A DNA stretch of 52,500 nucleotides from Exiguobacterium aurantiacum DSM 6208 (GCF_000702585.1 NZ_JNIQ01000001.1:567501-620000); one strand, 5' to 3'; counted from the first letter of the stretch, positions 10,997 to 19,121 are shown. Numbers and translations: made by a program. Notes: a model not told the origin generated them from the letters alone.

Positions 10997-11223
10997 AGGC
11001 AATGATGAGGAAAGTAAGCGGATTGACACTTTACAGAGACTAGAACCAAGGCTGGAAGTTCTAGAAGCGTCCCCCGTCGAAGTGCACCTCGGAGCCGTTC
11101 CGGCGATACGTAGTCGGGACCGTGACTCGGCGTTAACGAGACTTGAGAGGGGAAGTTTCCCAAACAGAGTGGAACCGCGCTTACGGCGTCTCTGTGCCTT
11201 GGCACAGGGGCGTCTTTGTTTTT
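10997..11223 (+). promoter_or_regulatory. T-box riboswitch controlling cysE-cysS (tRNA-Cys)
   Basis: The leader between gltX and cysE carries the T-box sequence AGAGTGGAACCGCG (11166-11179). An intrinsic terminator follows: a 14-bp stem of 11185-11198 against 11201-11214 with three G-T wobbles, then TTGTTTTT. A stem I region lies upstream with an AGTA-like element near 11015. A TGC triplet at 11083-11085 is a plausible cysteine specifier codon, consistent with the genes behind it. Uncharged tRNA-Cys would stabilise the antiterminator and switch on cysE-cysS. The specifier position is inferred. Confidence 0.92.
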
Positions 11224-11245
11224 GATATGGAAAAGGAGAACAATT

Positions 11246-11935
11246 ATGGGATTTTGGAAAAGTGTACGTGCAGATATCCGAAACGTGCTCGAGCTCGATC
11301 CGGCTGCCCGTTCGCAAGCAGAGGTCATCTTGACGTATCCGGGCCTCCATGCGCTTTGGGCGCATCGGATTGCCCATGGGCTCTGGAGACGTGACGTCAA
11401 ACTACTGGCGAAATTGATCGCGCAAACGAGCCGGTGGGTGACCGGGATCGAGATTCATCCAGGTGCGGTCATCGGCGAAGGCCTGTTTATCGACCACGGG
11501 TTCGGTATCGTCATCGGGGAAACGGCCATCATCGGCAACAATGTCACGATCTATCAAGGTGTGACGTTAGGCGGAACTGGTAAAGAGAAAGGTAAGCGTC
11601 ACCCGACGATCGGGAATGACGTGTTGATCTCGGCTGGGGCGAAAGTGCTCGGAAACATCACGATTGGCGATTGCGTCAAAATCGGGGCGAGTTCCGTCGT
11701 TTTAAAAGACGTTCCGTCCGATTCGACAGTCGTCGGGATACCAGGCCGTGTCGTCATTCGCAACGGAGAGCGGGTTAAACAACACGATCTCGATCATCGT
11801 TTCCCGGATCCGGATCGTGAATGCCAGGAACGGTTAGAGAACGCGGTAGCCGATCTGCAACGAAAGTTAGCCTCACTTGAAAAACGGATGGAGGAGAAGA
11901 CACATGATTCAGTTTTACAACAGCCTCACGAATAA
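11246..11935 (+). CDS. cysE: Serine O-acetyltransferase
   Basis: Makes O-acetylserine from serine and acetyl-CoA, the first step of cysteine synthesis. An N-terminal helical part ([15 protein letters not shown]) is followed by a left-handed beta-helix of hexapeptide repeats from about residue 70, including [21 protein letters not shown] and GVTLGGTG. It has 229 residues, slightly longer than the B. subtilis enzyme; the extra length is a charged helical C-terminal tail. The ATG at 11246 follows AAAAGGAG just after the T-box terminator. It overlaps cysS by 32 bases, so the two are co-regulated by cysteine supply. Confidence 0.97.
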   Translation: MGFWKSVRADIRNVLELDPAARSQAEVILTYPGLHALWAHRIAHGLWRRDVKLLAKLIAQTSRWVTGIEIHPGAVIGEGLFIDHGFGIVIGETAIIGNNVTIYQGVTLGGTGKEKGKRHPTIGNDVLISAGAKVLGNITIGDCVKIGASSVVLKDVPSDSTVVGIPGRVVIRNGERVKQHDLDHRFPDPDRECQERLENAVADLQRKLASLEKRMEEKTHDSVLQQPHE

Positions 11936-13301
11936 GAAAGAACCGTTCGTCCCGATCGTACCAGGGAAAGTATCGATGTATGTGTGCGGACCGACCGTCT
12001 ATAACTACATCCACGTCGGGAACGCCCGACCAGCGATCGCATTCGACACGGTCCGTCGCTATTTGACGTATCGCGGCTATGATGTGAAGTACGTGTTGAA
12101 CTTCACGGACGTCGACGATAAAATCATTCGAGCAGCGAACGAGCTCGGCGAAGACGTCTCGACGCTGACGAACCGTTACATTGAGGCGTATTTGGCCGAT
12201 ACGGGGGCGCTCAACGTCCAACCGGCCGATGTGCACCCGCGCGTCACCGACACGATGGAAGACATCATCGACTTCATCCGGAACTTAGAGACAGAAGGGT
12301 ACGCCTATGCGTCTGAAGGTGACGTTTACTTCCGGACGCGTAAGTTTGATGAGTACGGCAAGCTCAGCCAGCAGTCGATTGAAGACTTACGGGCCGGCTC
12401 GCGTGTCGACGTCGGCGAGAAGAAAGAAGATCCTCTCGACTTCGTCTTGTGGAAAGCGGCGAAGCCGGGTGAACCGGCGTGGGAGAGTCCATGGGGCCAG
12501 GGACGGCCGGGTTGGCATATCGAATGCTCGACGATGGCGAAAAAACATCTCGGCAAGACGATTGACATCCATGCCGGCGGTCACGATTTGAAGTTCCCGC
12601 ACCATGAGAATGAGATTGCCCAATCAGAAGCGTGCAACCACGCGAAGTTCGCCAATTATTGGCTTCATAACGGCTTCATCAATATCGAGAACGAGAAGAT
12701 GTCAAAATCACTCGGCAACTTCTTACTCGTCCACGAAGCGTTGAAAGAGGTCGATGCGATGGTGCTCCGCTTCTTTATGTTATCGGTCCATTATCGTCAC
12801 CCGATCAACTATAGCCGCGAGTTGATCAACCAAGCCTCGAACGGATGGGACCGCATCAAAGAAGCGTACCATAACGTCGAGCACCGGCTGTCGGTGACGG
12901 TCGGGCTAGAAGAGCCGAGCGAGGCGATGGAACGGAAGTTGACGGGAATCAAGTCTGCATTCATTGAAGCGATGGATGATGACATCAACACGGCCAACGC
13001 CGTCACAATCTTGTTTGACTTGGCGAAAGAAGCGAACATCTACGCCAAAGCGAACCACGTATCAAAAGAGACGCTTGAGCACGTCATCGACTTGTTCGAC
13101 GAGTTGACCGGTGTCCTCGGATTGACCTTGTCCGAAGAGAAAGAACTGTTAGACGCCGAAATCGATCAATTGATTCAAGAGCGGAACACAGCCCGAGCCG
13201 AACGCAACTTCGCACGTGCCGACGAGATTCGTGACATGTTGAAACAACAGAACATTCAGCTCGAGGATACGGCGCAAGGCGTGCGGTGGAAACGCGTATG
13301 A
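11904..13301 (+). CDS. cysS: Cysteinyl-tRNA synthetase
   Basis: Class I synthetase charging tRNA-Cys. Zinc-binding C28 sits in [15 protein letters not shown], which also carries the HIGH-type motif. HIECS and the HHENE segment supply further zinc ligands. KMSKS is at 265-269. It has 465 residues, standard length. ATG 11904 lies within the end of cysE, with GGAGGAGAA about 8 bases upstream. Being under a cysteine T-box with cysE makes it part of the response to uncharged tRNA-Cys. It overlaps mrnC by 4 bases (ATGA). Confidence 0.98.
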   Translation: MIQFYNSLTNKKEPFVPIVPGKVSMYVCGPTVYNYIHVGNARPAIAFDTVRRYLTYRGYDVKYVLNFTDVDDKIIRAANELGEDVSTLTNRYIEAYLADTGALNVQPADVHPRVTDTMEDIIDFIRNLETEGYAYASEGDVYFRTRKFDEYGKLSQQSIEDLRAGSRVDVGEKKEDPLDFVLWKAAKPGEPAWESPWGQGRPGWHIECSTMAKKHLGKTIDIHAGGHDLKFPHHENEIAQSEACNHAKFANYWLHNGFINIENEKMSKSLGNFLLVHEALKEVDAMVLRFFMLSVHYRHPINYSRELINQASNGWDRIKEAYHNVEHRLSVTVGLEEPSEAMERKLTGIKSAFIEAMDDDINTANAVTILFDLAKEANIYAKANHVSKETLEHVIDLFDELTGVLGLTLSEEKELLDAEIDQLIQERNTARAERNFARADEIRDMLKQQNIQLEDTAQGVRWKRV

Positions 13302-13705
13302 GTTTGAACCCGTCCCAATTGAACGCCCTCGCCCTAGCTTACATGGGCGATGTCGTCTATGAGATGGCGGTTCGGAAACGGCTGCTCGAACGTGGATTGA
13401 CACGACCGAACGACTTACACCGCGGGGCCGTCCGATACGTGAACGCTTCAGCCCAGGCGGGAGTCGTCACCCATTGGCTCGAGACGGGCATGTTGTCGGA
13501 AGAAGAACAGGCGGTCGTTCGTCGCGGGCGAAACGCCAAATCGGGATCGATCCCGAAGCGGACCGACGTCCATACGTACCGTTATTCGACCGCGTTTGAG
13601 GCATTGATTGGTTACACATACCTTACAGAAAGAAGGGATCGTCTTGAAGAACTCATCGAACAAGCGTTCATATGGCTCGAAACCGAGCAACCCGAAACGA
13701 CATGA
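13298..13705 (+). CDS. mrnC: Mini-ribonuclease III (MrnC)
   Basis: RNase III-like enzyme without a double-stranded RNA-binding domain; in B. subtilis it matures the 23S rRNA ends. It has 135 residues. The catalytic signature [11 protein letters not shown] is near 13-23, followed by [19 protein letters not shown] and GRNAKSG. ATG 13298 overlaps the cysS stop; the ribosome binding site is weak, which suggests translational coupling. Its 3' end overlaps the probable start of rlmB by 62 bases. Close in the cluster are two other RNA-acting genes, rlmB and rae1. Confidence 0.95.
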   Translation: MSLNPSQLNALALAYMGDVVYEMAVRKRLLERGLTRPNDLHRGAVRYVNASAQAGVVTHWLETGMLSEEEQAVVRRGRNAKSGSIPKRTDVHTYRYSTAFEALIGYTYLTERRDRLEELIEQAFIWLETEQPETT

Positions 13706-14564
13706 TGGAGGACGAGCGAACGAAAAACGTTCGTTCGACCGTCCAAAAAATGACCGGGGGGACCGTCCGCATCGTCAGAAGCCGGAACGGCCGGACTATC
13801 AAGAAGTCGACGTCCTTGAAGAAGGCATCGATTTCCTCTACGGCCGTAACCCGGTCATCGAGGCGCTCCGGAGCGGACGCGACATGAACAAAGTCTTCAT
13901 TATGGAAGGCCAACAAAAAGGACCGCTCGCCCAAATTATCGCGATGGCGAACGAGGCGTCTGTCCAAGTGTCATTCGTCCCGAAAACGAAACTCGAGAAG
14001 ATGGCCGGCAGTGAACACCACCAAGGTGTCGTCGCAGCCGTCGCGGCTTACGAGTATAAGTCGATTGAGGATATGTTCGCACTCGCCGAATCAAAAGGTG
14101 AGACACCGCTCTTTATTTTGCTCGACGAATTAGAAGATCCTCACAACCTAGGTTCGATTTTACGGACGGCTGACGCTGTCGGGGCCCACGGGATCATCAT
14201 CCCGAAACGCCGATCGGTCGGACTGACGCAAACCGTCGCCAAGGCGTCGACCGGCGCGATCGAGTACATCCCGGTCGCCCGTGTGACGAACTTGACGCGC
14301 ACACTCGAGGAACTGAAAGAAAAAGGACTTTGGGTCGTCGGGACCGATGCGAGTGAGAGCCAAGACTATCGGCGCCTCGATGGCAACATGCCGCTCGTCG
14401 TCGTCATTGGCAGCGAAGGGAAAGGGATGAGCCGGCTCGTTCGTGAGACGTGTGACTTCCTCGTCCATATGCCGATGGTCGGTCACGTCACATCGCTCAA
14501 CGCTTCGGTCGCGGCCGCGCTTCTGTTGTATGAAGTGCACCGTACACGTCACCCGTTGTCATGA
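13644..14564 (+). CDS. rlmB: RlmB-type 23S rRNA 2'-O-ribose methyltransferase (SpoU family)
   Basis: SPOUT-class methyltransferase expected to methylate a guanosine of 23S rRNA. A substrate-binding domain (LYGRNPVIEALRSG) is followed by the knotted SpoU domain with ILLDELEDPHNLGSILRTA, GSEGKGMSRL and LNASVAAALLLYE. The start is uncertain: the TTG at 13644 has AGAAGG 7 bases upstream and gives 306 residues. That leaves about 55 extra N-terminal residues rich in Lys, Arg, Asn and Pro, absent in the 249-residue B. subtilis protein. The start lies inside mrnC. No ATG occurs between this TTG and the catalytic part. It overlaps rae1 by 4 bases. Confidence 0.92.
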   Translation: MKNSSNKRSYGSKPSNPKRHDGGRANEKRSFDRPKNDRGDRPHRQKPERPDYQEVDVLEEGIDFLYGRNPVIEALRSGRDMNKVFIMEGQQKGPLAQIIAMANEASVQVSFVPKTKLEKMAGSEHHQGVVAAVAAYEYKSIEDMFALAESKGETPLFILLDELEDPHNLGSILRTADAVGAHGIIIPKRRSVGLTQTVAKASTGAIEYIPVARVTNLTRTLEELKEKGLWVVGTDASESQDYRRLDGNMPLVVVIGSEGKGMSRLVRETCDFLVHMPMVGHVTSLNASVAAALLLYEVHRTRHPLS

Positions 14565-15106
14565 GCTTAAAGCGCGAACTGCTCCTTGTCGACGGCTACA
14601 ACATTATCGGCGCCTGGCCCCATCTCCGTAAGCTTCGGGACATTGACTTCGAGAAGGCCCGCAACGATTTAATCGAGGCGATGGCCGAGTATCAGGCGGT
14701 CACCGGTCGTCAAGTGACGATCGTCTTTGACGCGCACATGCGATACGGACGAGAGGCGAAAGCGAGGCAGAGCCGCGTCGCCGTCGTCTATACGAAAGAG
14801 AACGAAACGGCAGACGAATGGATTGAACGGCGGGCCCATGAGCTCGTCGACGATCGTCTCGTGACGCTGTTCGTCGCCACGAATGACTTTACCGAACAGT
14901 GGGTCATCTTTGGTCAAGGCGCACTGCGGGTGCCGGCCGCCGAGTTGTTGAAAGATTGGAAGCAGGCACAAAAGCTCATCGAGATCGAACGGCGTGCCTT
15001 AGAGAAGGACAGGTCGAACCGTAAAACAATCGACCTCTCGCCTGACGTAAGGGCGCGATTCGAAGAAATGCGTCGCCGTAAGTCGAATCGTGACGAGCAT
15101 CACTGA
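14561..15106 (+). CDS. rae1: Rae1-type NYN-domain endoribonuclease (YacP)
   Basis: NYN (PIN-like) ribonuclease; in B. subtilis Rae1 cuts mRNA in the ribosomal A site. It has 181 residues. The fold's acidic residues are visible in LLVDGYNIIGAW (about 8-19), in TIVFDAH and in ENETADEWIERRA. A conserved VATNDFTEQW follows. The C-terminal tail is basic and helical. The ATG overlaps the rlmB stop. Function is assigned by family and by its place between rlmB and sigH, the same as yacP. It is the last gene of the cysE-cysS operon; a terminator begins in its stop codon. Confidence 0.92.
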   Translation: MSLKRELLLVDGYNIIGAWPHLRKLRDIDFEKARNDLIEAMAEYQAVTGRQVTIVFDAHMRYGREAKARQSRVAVVYTKENETADEWIERRAHELVDDRLVTLFVATNDFTEQWVIFGQGALRVPAAELLKDWKQAQKLIEIERRALEKDRSNRKTIDLSPDVRARFEEMRRRKSNRDEHH

Positions 15107-15137
15107 CGAGTTCATGAAATGGACTCGTCTTTGTTGT
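15105..15137 (+). terminator. Hairpin terminator after rae1
   Basis: GACGAGTTCAT (15105-15115) pairs with ATGGACTCGTC (15119-15129), an 11-bp stem with one wobble and a three-base loop. It is followed by TTTGTTGTT. The T tract is interrupted, so termination may be partial. Confidence 0.7.
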
Positions 15138-15227
15138 TGGTTTGACATTTTTTTGAAAGGAAATGTTGTATACTAATAGATGTATGCGTTATACGAAAGA
15201 TAATTGACGGAATTTTTAGAAATTTGT

Positions 15228-15257
15228 TTGACGGTCGTTTTATAGGCTGCCTATAAT
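15228..15257 (+). promoter_or_regulatory. sigH promoter
   Basis: TTGACG (15228-15233), 18 bases, then a perfect TATAAT (15252-15257), about 50 bases before the sigH start. It looks like a housekeeping sigma-A promoter. A second TTGACGG (15204-15210) has no matching -10. Confidence 0.82.
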
Positions 15258-15307
15258 GGGAGCACAAACTTACATAGTTCATCATCAATTGCCGGGGGGT
15301 ATGAAAC

Positions 15308-15949
15308 ATGAACGGATGGCCATACGAACAATTTGAAACCATGTCAGACGAAGAGCTCGTCTTTCTGGCACGTAACGAAGGGGATAGCGATGCGTTAGAG
15401 TTTCTGATTGAGCGCTATCGTTATTTTGTCAGGGCTAAGGCGAGGTCTTATTTCTTGATCGGTGCCGATCATGAGGACATCGTGCAAGAAGGAATGATCG
15501 GGCTGTATAAAGGGGTTCGAGATTACCGAGACGAGCGGCTCGCCTCGTTTAAAAGTTTTGCTGAAATGTGTATCACGCGGCAGATGATCACGGCGATCAA
15601 GACGGCGACACGTCAAAAGCACATCCCGCTCAATTCGTACGTGTCACTTGATAAGCCGATCTTTGACGATGAGTCGGACCGGACGCTGTTAGACGTCATA
15701 TTGCCCCCGCACCCGACCGACCCGCAAGAACTGCTCGTGACGCGGGAAGACCAATTGTTCATGGAAGAAAAGATGGATGAGCTCCTTAGCGACCTGGAAC
15801 GAAAAGTGCTTCGTCTCTATTTGGACGGACGTTCGTACCAAGAGATCTCTGATGACCTTGACCGTCACGTCAAGTCGATTGACAACGCGTTGCAACGCGT
15901 CAAAAAGAAATTTGAGCGCCACGTCGACATCAAAACGTTAACGAGTTAA
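15308..15949 (+). CDS. sigH: RNA polymerase sigma factor SigH (sigma-30)
   Basis: Alternative sigma factor of the SigH family, which drives early sporulation or competence genes depending on species. It has 213 residues. Region 2 is very well conserved: YRYFVRAKARSYFLIGADHEDIV, then the ITRQMITAIKTATRQKHIP segment. The helix-turn-helix of region 4 (DGRSYQEISDDLDRHVKSIDN) lies near the C terminus. The ATG at 15308 follows a GGGGGG-rich site at 15294-15299. It has its own sigma-A-like promoter and probably its own terminator, so it is likely monocistronic. Confidence 0.97.
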   Translation: MNGWPYEQFETMSDEELVFLARNEGDSDALEFLIERYRYFVRAKARSYFLIGADHEDIVQEGMIGLYKGVRDYRDERLASFKSFAEMCITRQMITAIKTATRQKHIPLNSYVSLDKPIFDDESDRTLLDVILPPHPTDPQELLVTREDQLFMEEKMDELLSDLERKVLRLYLDGRSYQEISDDLDRHVKSIDNALQRVKKKFERHVDIKTLTS

Positions 15950-15955
15950 CCGATA

Positions 15956-15984
15956 TTGACCCCACGCCTCCTATGTGATACTTT
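15956..15984 (+). promoter_or_regulatory. Probable promoter for rpmG-secE-nusG
   Basis: TTGACC (15956-15961), 17 bases, then TACTTT (15979-15984) preceded by TGA, giving an extended -10. It starts 7 bases after the sigH stop. The downstream terminator-like hairpin would lie in the 5' leader of this transcript. Confidence 0.5.
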
Positions 15985-16036
15985 TAAGGCAGCGCCTTGT
16001 CCGTAGACGCCATTTTACAGGAGGCGTTTTTTTTTC
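15964..16036 (+). terminator. sigH terminator and possible attenuator of rpmG-secE-nusG
   Basis: AGGAGGCGT (16019-16027) followed by nine T can pair with ACGCCTCCT (15964-15972; 9 bp, perfect). Its inner part GGCGT can instead pair with the nearby ACGCC (16007-16011). AAGGC/GCCTT (15986-15998) forms a further small hairpin. The long stem would serve sigH transcripts. RNAs starting at the overlapping promoter can form only the short one. Confidence 0.75.
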
Positions 16037-16076
16037 GCTCTTTTTTAATGGGAGCCGTCGAAAGGGGCGCTTATGA

Positions 16077-16223
16077 ATGGCAAAGAAAGTAAGTCTCGCA
16101 TGCGCGGATTGTGGGTCACGAGTTTACTCGACGACCAAGAAAGAGGATGTGCGGACGCGGCTTGAATTGAACAAGTTCTGCCGTCGTTGCAATGCGCATA
16201 CGATGCATCGAGAATCAAAGTAA
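16077..16223 (+). CDS. rpmG: 50S ribosomal protein L33, zinc-type
   Basis: A 48-residue large-subunit protein. It has the zinc ribbon form, with C9xxC12 and C35xxC38 and the sequence RLELNKFCRRCNAHTMHRESK near the end. The start at 16077 (MAKKVSLAC) fits L33; an upstream ATG at 16073 is in another frame. AAAGGGGC lies about 9 bases upstream. As in B. subtilis, an L33 gene opens the secE-nusG operon. Confidence 0.96.
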   Translation: MAKKVSLACADCGSRVYSTTKKEDVRTRLELNKFCRRCNAHTMHRESK

Positions 16224-16257
16224 CGTTAATTGGCATTCAATGTAGGAGGAAGCTACC

Positions 16258-16428
16258 ATGAACTTTTTGCGTGATGTATGGAAAGAGTTAAAGAAAACGA
16301 GTTGGCCGACTCGTAAAGAGCTCACGAAATATACCATCACAGTCATCGCGACCGTCGTCGTGATTGGCCTGTTCGTGTTTGGCGTGGATACTGGTGTCAG
16401 TTATCTCGTCAACCTATTGATCAACTAA
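16258..16428 (+). CDS. secE: SecE, preprotein translocase subunit
   Basis: Small essential subunit of the SecYEG channel in the cytoplasmic membrane. It has 56 residues. The conserved amphipathic helix VWKELKKTSWPTRKEL (about 7-22) precedes one membrane-spanning helix (about 26-52). A strong TAGGAGGA site lies 8 bases before the ATG. Pairing with nusG downstream is conserved in most bacteria. It partners SecY, encoded at 42637-43926. Confidence 0.97.
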   Translation: MNFLRDVWKELKKTSWPTRKELTKYTITVIATVVVIGLFVFGVDTGVSYLVNLLIN

Positions 16429-16445
16429 GGAAAGAGGTGAGAGCC

Positions 16446-16997
16446 GTGGAGAAACAATGGTTTGTTGTCCAGACGTATTCTGGCTTTGAGAACAATGTCA
16501 AAGAAAACTTAGAACGCCGAATCGGTTCGATGAACATGGAAGATAAAATTTTCCGCGTCCTCGTTCCAACCGAAACAACGCAAGAAGAAGTCACGCTTAA
16601 AAGTGGCGAGAAGAAGATCAAAGAACGTGAAGTGAAAAACTTCCCGGGCTACGTGTTCGTCGAAATGATCATGACGGATGATTCATGGTACGTCGTGCGA
16701 AACACGCCGAACGTCACAGGCTTCCTCGGCTCGACAGGGGGCGGCGCCAAGCCGATCCCGCTCCAACCTGACGAAGTGACGAACGTGCTTTCGCAGATGG
16801 GTCTCATCGAGAAGAAAGACCGTTACAACTACGAGCTCGGCGATCTTGTCCGTGTCAAAGAAGGCGCGTTCGAGAACTTTGAAGGCACGATTGATGAAAT
16901 CGAAGCGGACAAAGAGAAGCTTAAAGTCGTCGTCGACATGTTCGGCCGCGAAACAAAAATTGAGCTTGATTTCGAACAAGTTCAGAAAATTAACTAA
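16446..16997 (+). CDS. nusG: NusG, transcription elongation and termination factor
   Basis: Binds RNA polymerase and modulates pausing and transcription-translation coupling. It has 183 residues: an NGN domain beginning EKQWFVVQTYSGFE with the FPGYVFVEM segment, a hinge, and a C-terminal KOW domain from about 125 (GDLVRVKEGAFENFEG). GTG 16446 was chosen because the protein then starts like other NusG proteins, with AAAGAGGTG upstream; the in-frame GTG at 16437 is inside that site. A new promoter follows for rplK-rplA. Confidence 0.97.
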   Translation: MEKQWFVVQTYSGFENNVKENLERRIGSMNMEDKIFRVLVPTETTQEEVTLKSGEKKIKEREVKNFPGYVFVEMIMTDDSWYVVRNTPNVTGFLGSTGGGAKPIPLQPDEVTNVLSQMGLIEKKDRYNYELGDLVRVKEGAFENFEGTIDEIEADKEKLKVVVDMFGRETKIELDFEQVQKIN

Positions 16998-17004
16998 AAC
17001 CCAC

Positions 17005-17033
17005 TTGCCATCCTGAGAAACGGATGGTACAAT
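17005..17033 (+). promoter_or_regulatory. rplK-rplA promoter
   Basis: TTGCCA (17005-17010), 17 bases, TACAAT (17028-17033), with TGG before the -10. It lies 8 bases after the nusG stop. About 100 bases of structured leader follow before rplK. Confidence 0.8.
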
Positions 17034-17088
17034 CGGAAATGTTTGATGTTGTGCTATATTTCGGTACAAACTCGACCTAATAGATTGA

Positions 17089-17119
17089 GTGGGAGGGCGC
17101 ACAACGTCCAAGAAACCAC
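17089..17119 (+). promoter_or_regulatory. Candidate ribosomal protein L1 operator in the rplK leader
   Basis: GTGG (17089-17092) pairs with CCAC (17116-17119). Above it is an asymmetric internal loop (GA against AAGAAA), and an upper stem GGGCG (17095-17099) pairs with CGTCC (17105-17109). The GTGGGAG strand and the closing CCAC match the L1-binding part of the 23S rRNA in this same window (164-170 and 216-219). L1 is known to repress its operon by rRNA mimicry in other bacteria; the assignment here is inferred. Confidence 0.6.
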
Positions 17120-17145
17120 ATTTTAGACTTAAGGAGGTGTGTCTC

Positions 17146-17571
17146 GTGGCGAAAAAAGTTACTAAACTCGTTAAACTTCAAATCCCAGCTGGTAAAGCTA
17201 ACCCAGCACCACCAGTAGGTCCAGCACTTGGTCAAGCAGGTGTTAACATCATGGGATTCTGTAAAGAGTTCAACGCTCGTACACAAGACCAAGCCGGATT
17301 GATTATTCCTGTAGTCATTACGGTATACGAAGATCGTTCGTTTACATTCATTACGAAAACTCCACCAGCTGCAGTTCTTTTGAAGAAAGCTGCTGGTATC
17401 GAGAGCGGTTCAGGTGAACCAAACCGTAAGAAGGTAGCAACGGTTAAGCGTGATAAAGTTCGCGAAATCGCTGAACTTAAAATGCCTGACCTTAACGCGT
17501 CGTCTGTTGAAACAGCGATGCTTATGGTTGAAGGTACTGCGCGTAGTATGGGTATTGTAATCGAAGACTAA
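17146..17571 (+). CDS. rplK: 50S ribosomal protein L11
   Basis: Binds the GTPase-associated region of 23S rRNA and contacts elongation factors and thiopeptide antibiotics. It has 141 residues, the standard length. The proline-rich N-terminal domain ([17 protein letters not shown]) and the C-terminal RNA-binding domain ([13 protein letters not shown]...GTARSMGI) are intact. The GTG at 17146, shortly after AAGGAGGTG, is the start; upstream in-frame codons encode leader sequence only. It pairs with rplA downstream, separated by a 98-base structured gap. Confidence 0.98.
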   Translation: MAKKVTKLVKLQIPAGKANPAPPVGPALGQAGVNIMGFCKEFNARTQDQAGLIIPVVITVYEDRSFTFITKTPPAAVLLKKAAGIESGSGEPNRKKVATVKRDKVREIAELKMPDLNASSVETAMLMVEGTARSMGIVIED

Positions 17572-17584
17572 TTTATTAGTCTCT

Positions 17585-17653
17585 GGGATTGACGGTGAAT
17601 ATTGTACTCACCTTCAATCCCTTCATTATGTGGGAGGAAATTCCGCTAACCAC
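17585..17653 (+). promoter_or_regulatory. Structured rplK-rplA gap: 13-bp hairpin plus second candidate L1 operator
   Basis: GGGATTGACGGTGA (17585-17598) pairs with TCACCTTCAATCCC (17608-17621) apart from one mismatch; no T tract follows, so it is not a terminator. Next comes GTGG (17630-17633), GA, a short GGA/TCC stem, GCTAA and CCAC (17650-17653). This is the same pattern as the candidate L1 site before rplK, and it abuts the rplA binding site AAGGAGG (17654-17660). Confidence 0.5.
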
Positions 17654-17669
17654 AAGGAGGAAAAGAATC

Positions 17670-18356
17670 ATGGGTAAAAAACACCAAGAAGCAGCTAAGC
17701 TTGTTGACCGCACGAAGTCATACGAACTCGCTGAGGCCGTTGAACTCGTTCAAAAAACAGCTACTGCTAAATTCGATGAAACAATCGAAGTTGCTGTCCG
17801 TCTCGGCGTAGATCCGAAGAAAGCGGACCAACAAATCCGCGGTGCCGTTGTACTTCCACACGGTACTGGTAAAACTCAAAAAGTTCTCGTCTTCGCAAAA
17901 GGCGAAAAAGTTAAAGAAGCTGAAGCGGCTGGCGCTGACTACGTCGGTGATTCTGAGTTCATCACTAAAATCCAACAAGGATGGTTCGACTTCGATGTTA
18001 TCGTTGCGACACCTGACATGATGGGTGAAGTTGGTAAACTTGGTCGCGTTCTCGGACCAAAAGGCCTCATGCCTAACCCGAAAACAGGCACAGTCACGTT
18101 CGACGTTGCGAAAGCAATCGCGGACATCAAAGCTGGTAAAGTAGAATACCGCGTCGACAAAGCCGGTAACATCCACGTACCAGTTGGTAAGAAGTCATTT
18201 GAAGCAACAAAACTCTCTGAGAACATCGAGACAATCATCGAGACACTCATGAAAGTGAAGCCTGCTACTGCAAAAGGAACTTACCTCAAAAACATCGCGC
18301 TTTCGTCAACAATGGGTCCTGGTATCCGTGTTGCGACTGCCGACTTCATCAAGTAA
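17670..18356 (+). CDS. rplA: 50S ribosomal protein L1
   Basis: Builds the L1 stalk, which moves deacylated tRNA out of the E site; in many bacteria it also represses its own operon. It has 228 residues. Conserved segments include [38 protein letters not shown] and the [10 protein letters not shown] near the end. The ATG at 17670 follows AAGGAGG; the longer in-frame extension upstream covers only the leader. The candidate L1 sites before rplK and directly before rplA would give feedback on both genes. Confidence 0.98.
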   Translation: MGKKHQEAAKLVDRTKSYELAEAVELVQKTATAKFDETIEVAVRLGVDPKKADQQIRGAVVLPHGTGKTQKVLVFAKGEKVKEAEAAGADYVGDSEFITKIQQGWFDFDVIVATPDMMGEVGKLGRVLGPKGLMPNPKTGTVTFDVAKAIADIKAGKVEYRVDKAGNIHVPVGKKSFEATKLSENIETIIETLMKVKPATAKGTYLKNIALSSTMGPGIRVATADFIK

Positions 18357-18374
18357 TCTACTTGAAATAAACTG

Positions 18375-18403
18375 TTGACAACGTGTGATACCGCTGTTAA
18401 AGT
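18375..18403 (+). promoter_or_regulatory. rplJ-rplL promoter
   Basis: Consensus TTGACA (18375-18380), exactly 17 bases, TAAAGT (18398-18403). It begins 19 bases after the rplA stop and drives the L10 leader. Confidence 0.8.
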
Positions 18404-18420
18404 AAGACACGTTCAACCGA

Positions 18421-18554
18421 ATATGTTGGATTACCGCAGACAGAAGGTGGACATCGGTCCGTAAACCCTTCCGAGGTGTCTTTGCTCGAACTTGAGCCTG
18501 TTGTCACAGGTTTACTTTCAAACAATTACGCCCTCGTATGTCTTCATACGAGGG
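18421..18554 (+). promoter_or_regulatory. L10 leader RNA (autoregulation of rplJ-rplL)
   Basis: The 5' leader of rplJ carries the hallmark CCGAGGTGTCTTTGC (near 18471-18485), as in Bacillus L10 leaders, and ends in an intrinsic terminator. L10 in complex with L7/L12 is known to bind such leaders and reduce expression of its own genes. The stretch 18357-18614 holds the promoter, leader and terminator and no gene. The upstream boundary is approximate. Confidence 0.82.
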
Positions 18555-18564
18555 ATTTCTTTTT
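18531..18564 (+). terminator. Attenuator terminator of the L10 leader
   Basis: CCCTCGTATG (18531-18540) pairs perfectly with CATACGAGGG (18545-18554) around TCTT and is followed by ATTTCTTTTT. It lies between the leader aptamer and rplJ. Confidence 0.9.
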
Positions 18565-18614
18565 GAAGAGCAGCCTCTCGTCCGGTACAAGAAATGACTA
18601 GGAGGTGCAAACAC

Positions 18615-19121
18615 ATGGCAAGCGAAAAAATCGTAGCTCAGAAATCGGCACTTGTCGATGAAATCGCTGAGAAAATGCAAGCGAGCGTTGGAACAATCGT
18701 TGTTGACTACCGTGGACTTACAGTTGAAGAAGTGACTACACTCCGTAAATCACTCCGTGACGCTGGAATCGAGTTCAAAGTATACAAAAACGGACTTCTT
18801 CGCCGCGCGGCTACTCAGTCTGGCTTTGACGGTCTTGACGAAGTCTTCACAGGTCCTACAGCAGTCGCGTTCTCGAAAGAAGACGTTGTTGCTCCAGCTA
18901 AGATCTTGAACGACTTCTCGAAAGAGCACAAAGCGCTCGAATTGAAAGGCGGAATCATCGAAGGCAAAGTAACTTCACTTGAAGAAGTGAAAGCTCTTGC
19001 AGAACTTCCATCACGCGAAGGTCTTCTCTCGATGCTTCTCAGCGTACTTCAAGCTCCAATCCGTGGGCTCGCAGTCGCAACAAACGCAATCGCAGAACAA
19101 AAAGAAGAGCAGTCTGCTTAA
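18615..19121 (+). CDS. rplJ: 50S ribosomal protein L10
   Basis: Base of the L7/L12 stalk. It has 168 residues. The N-terminal RNA-binding domain ([16 protein letters not shown], about 22-37) and a C-terminal helix that carries L7/L12 dimers ([16 protein letters not shown]) are both clear. ATG 18615 follows TAGGAGGTG. Levels are probably set by the L10 leader upstream. Followed by rplL after 56 bases. Confidence 0.98.
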   Translation: MASEKIVAQKSALVDEIAEKMQASVGTIVVDYRGLTVEEVTTLRKSLRDAGIEFKVYKNGLLRRAATQSGFDGLDEVFTGPTAVAFSKEDVVAPAKILNDFSKEHKALELKGGIIEGKVTSLEEVKALAELPSREGLLSMLLSVLQAPIRGLAVATNAIAEQKEEQSA

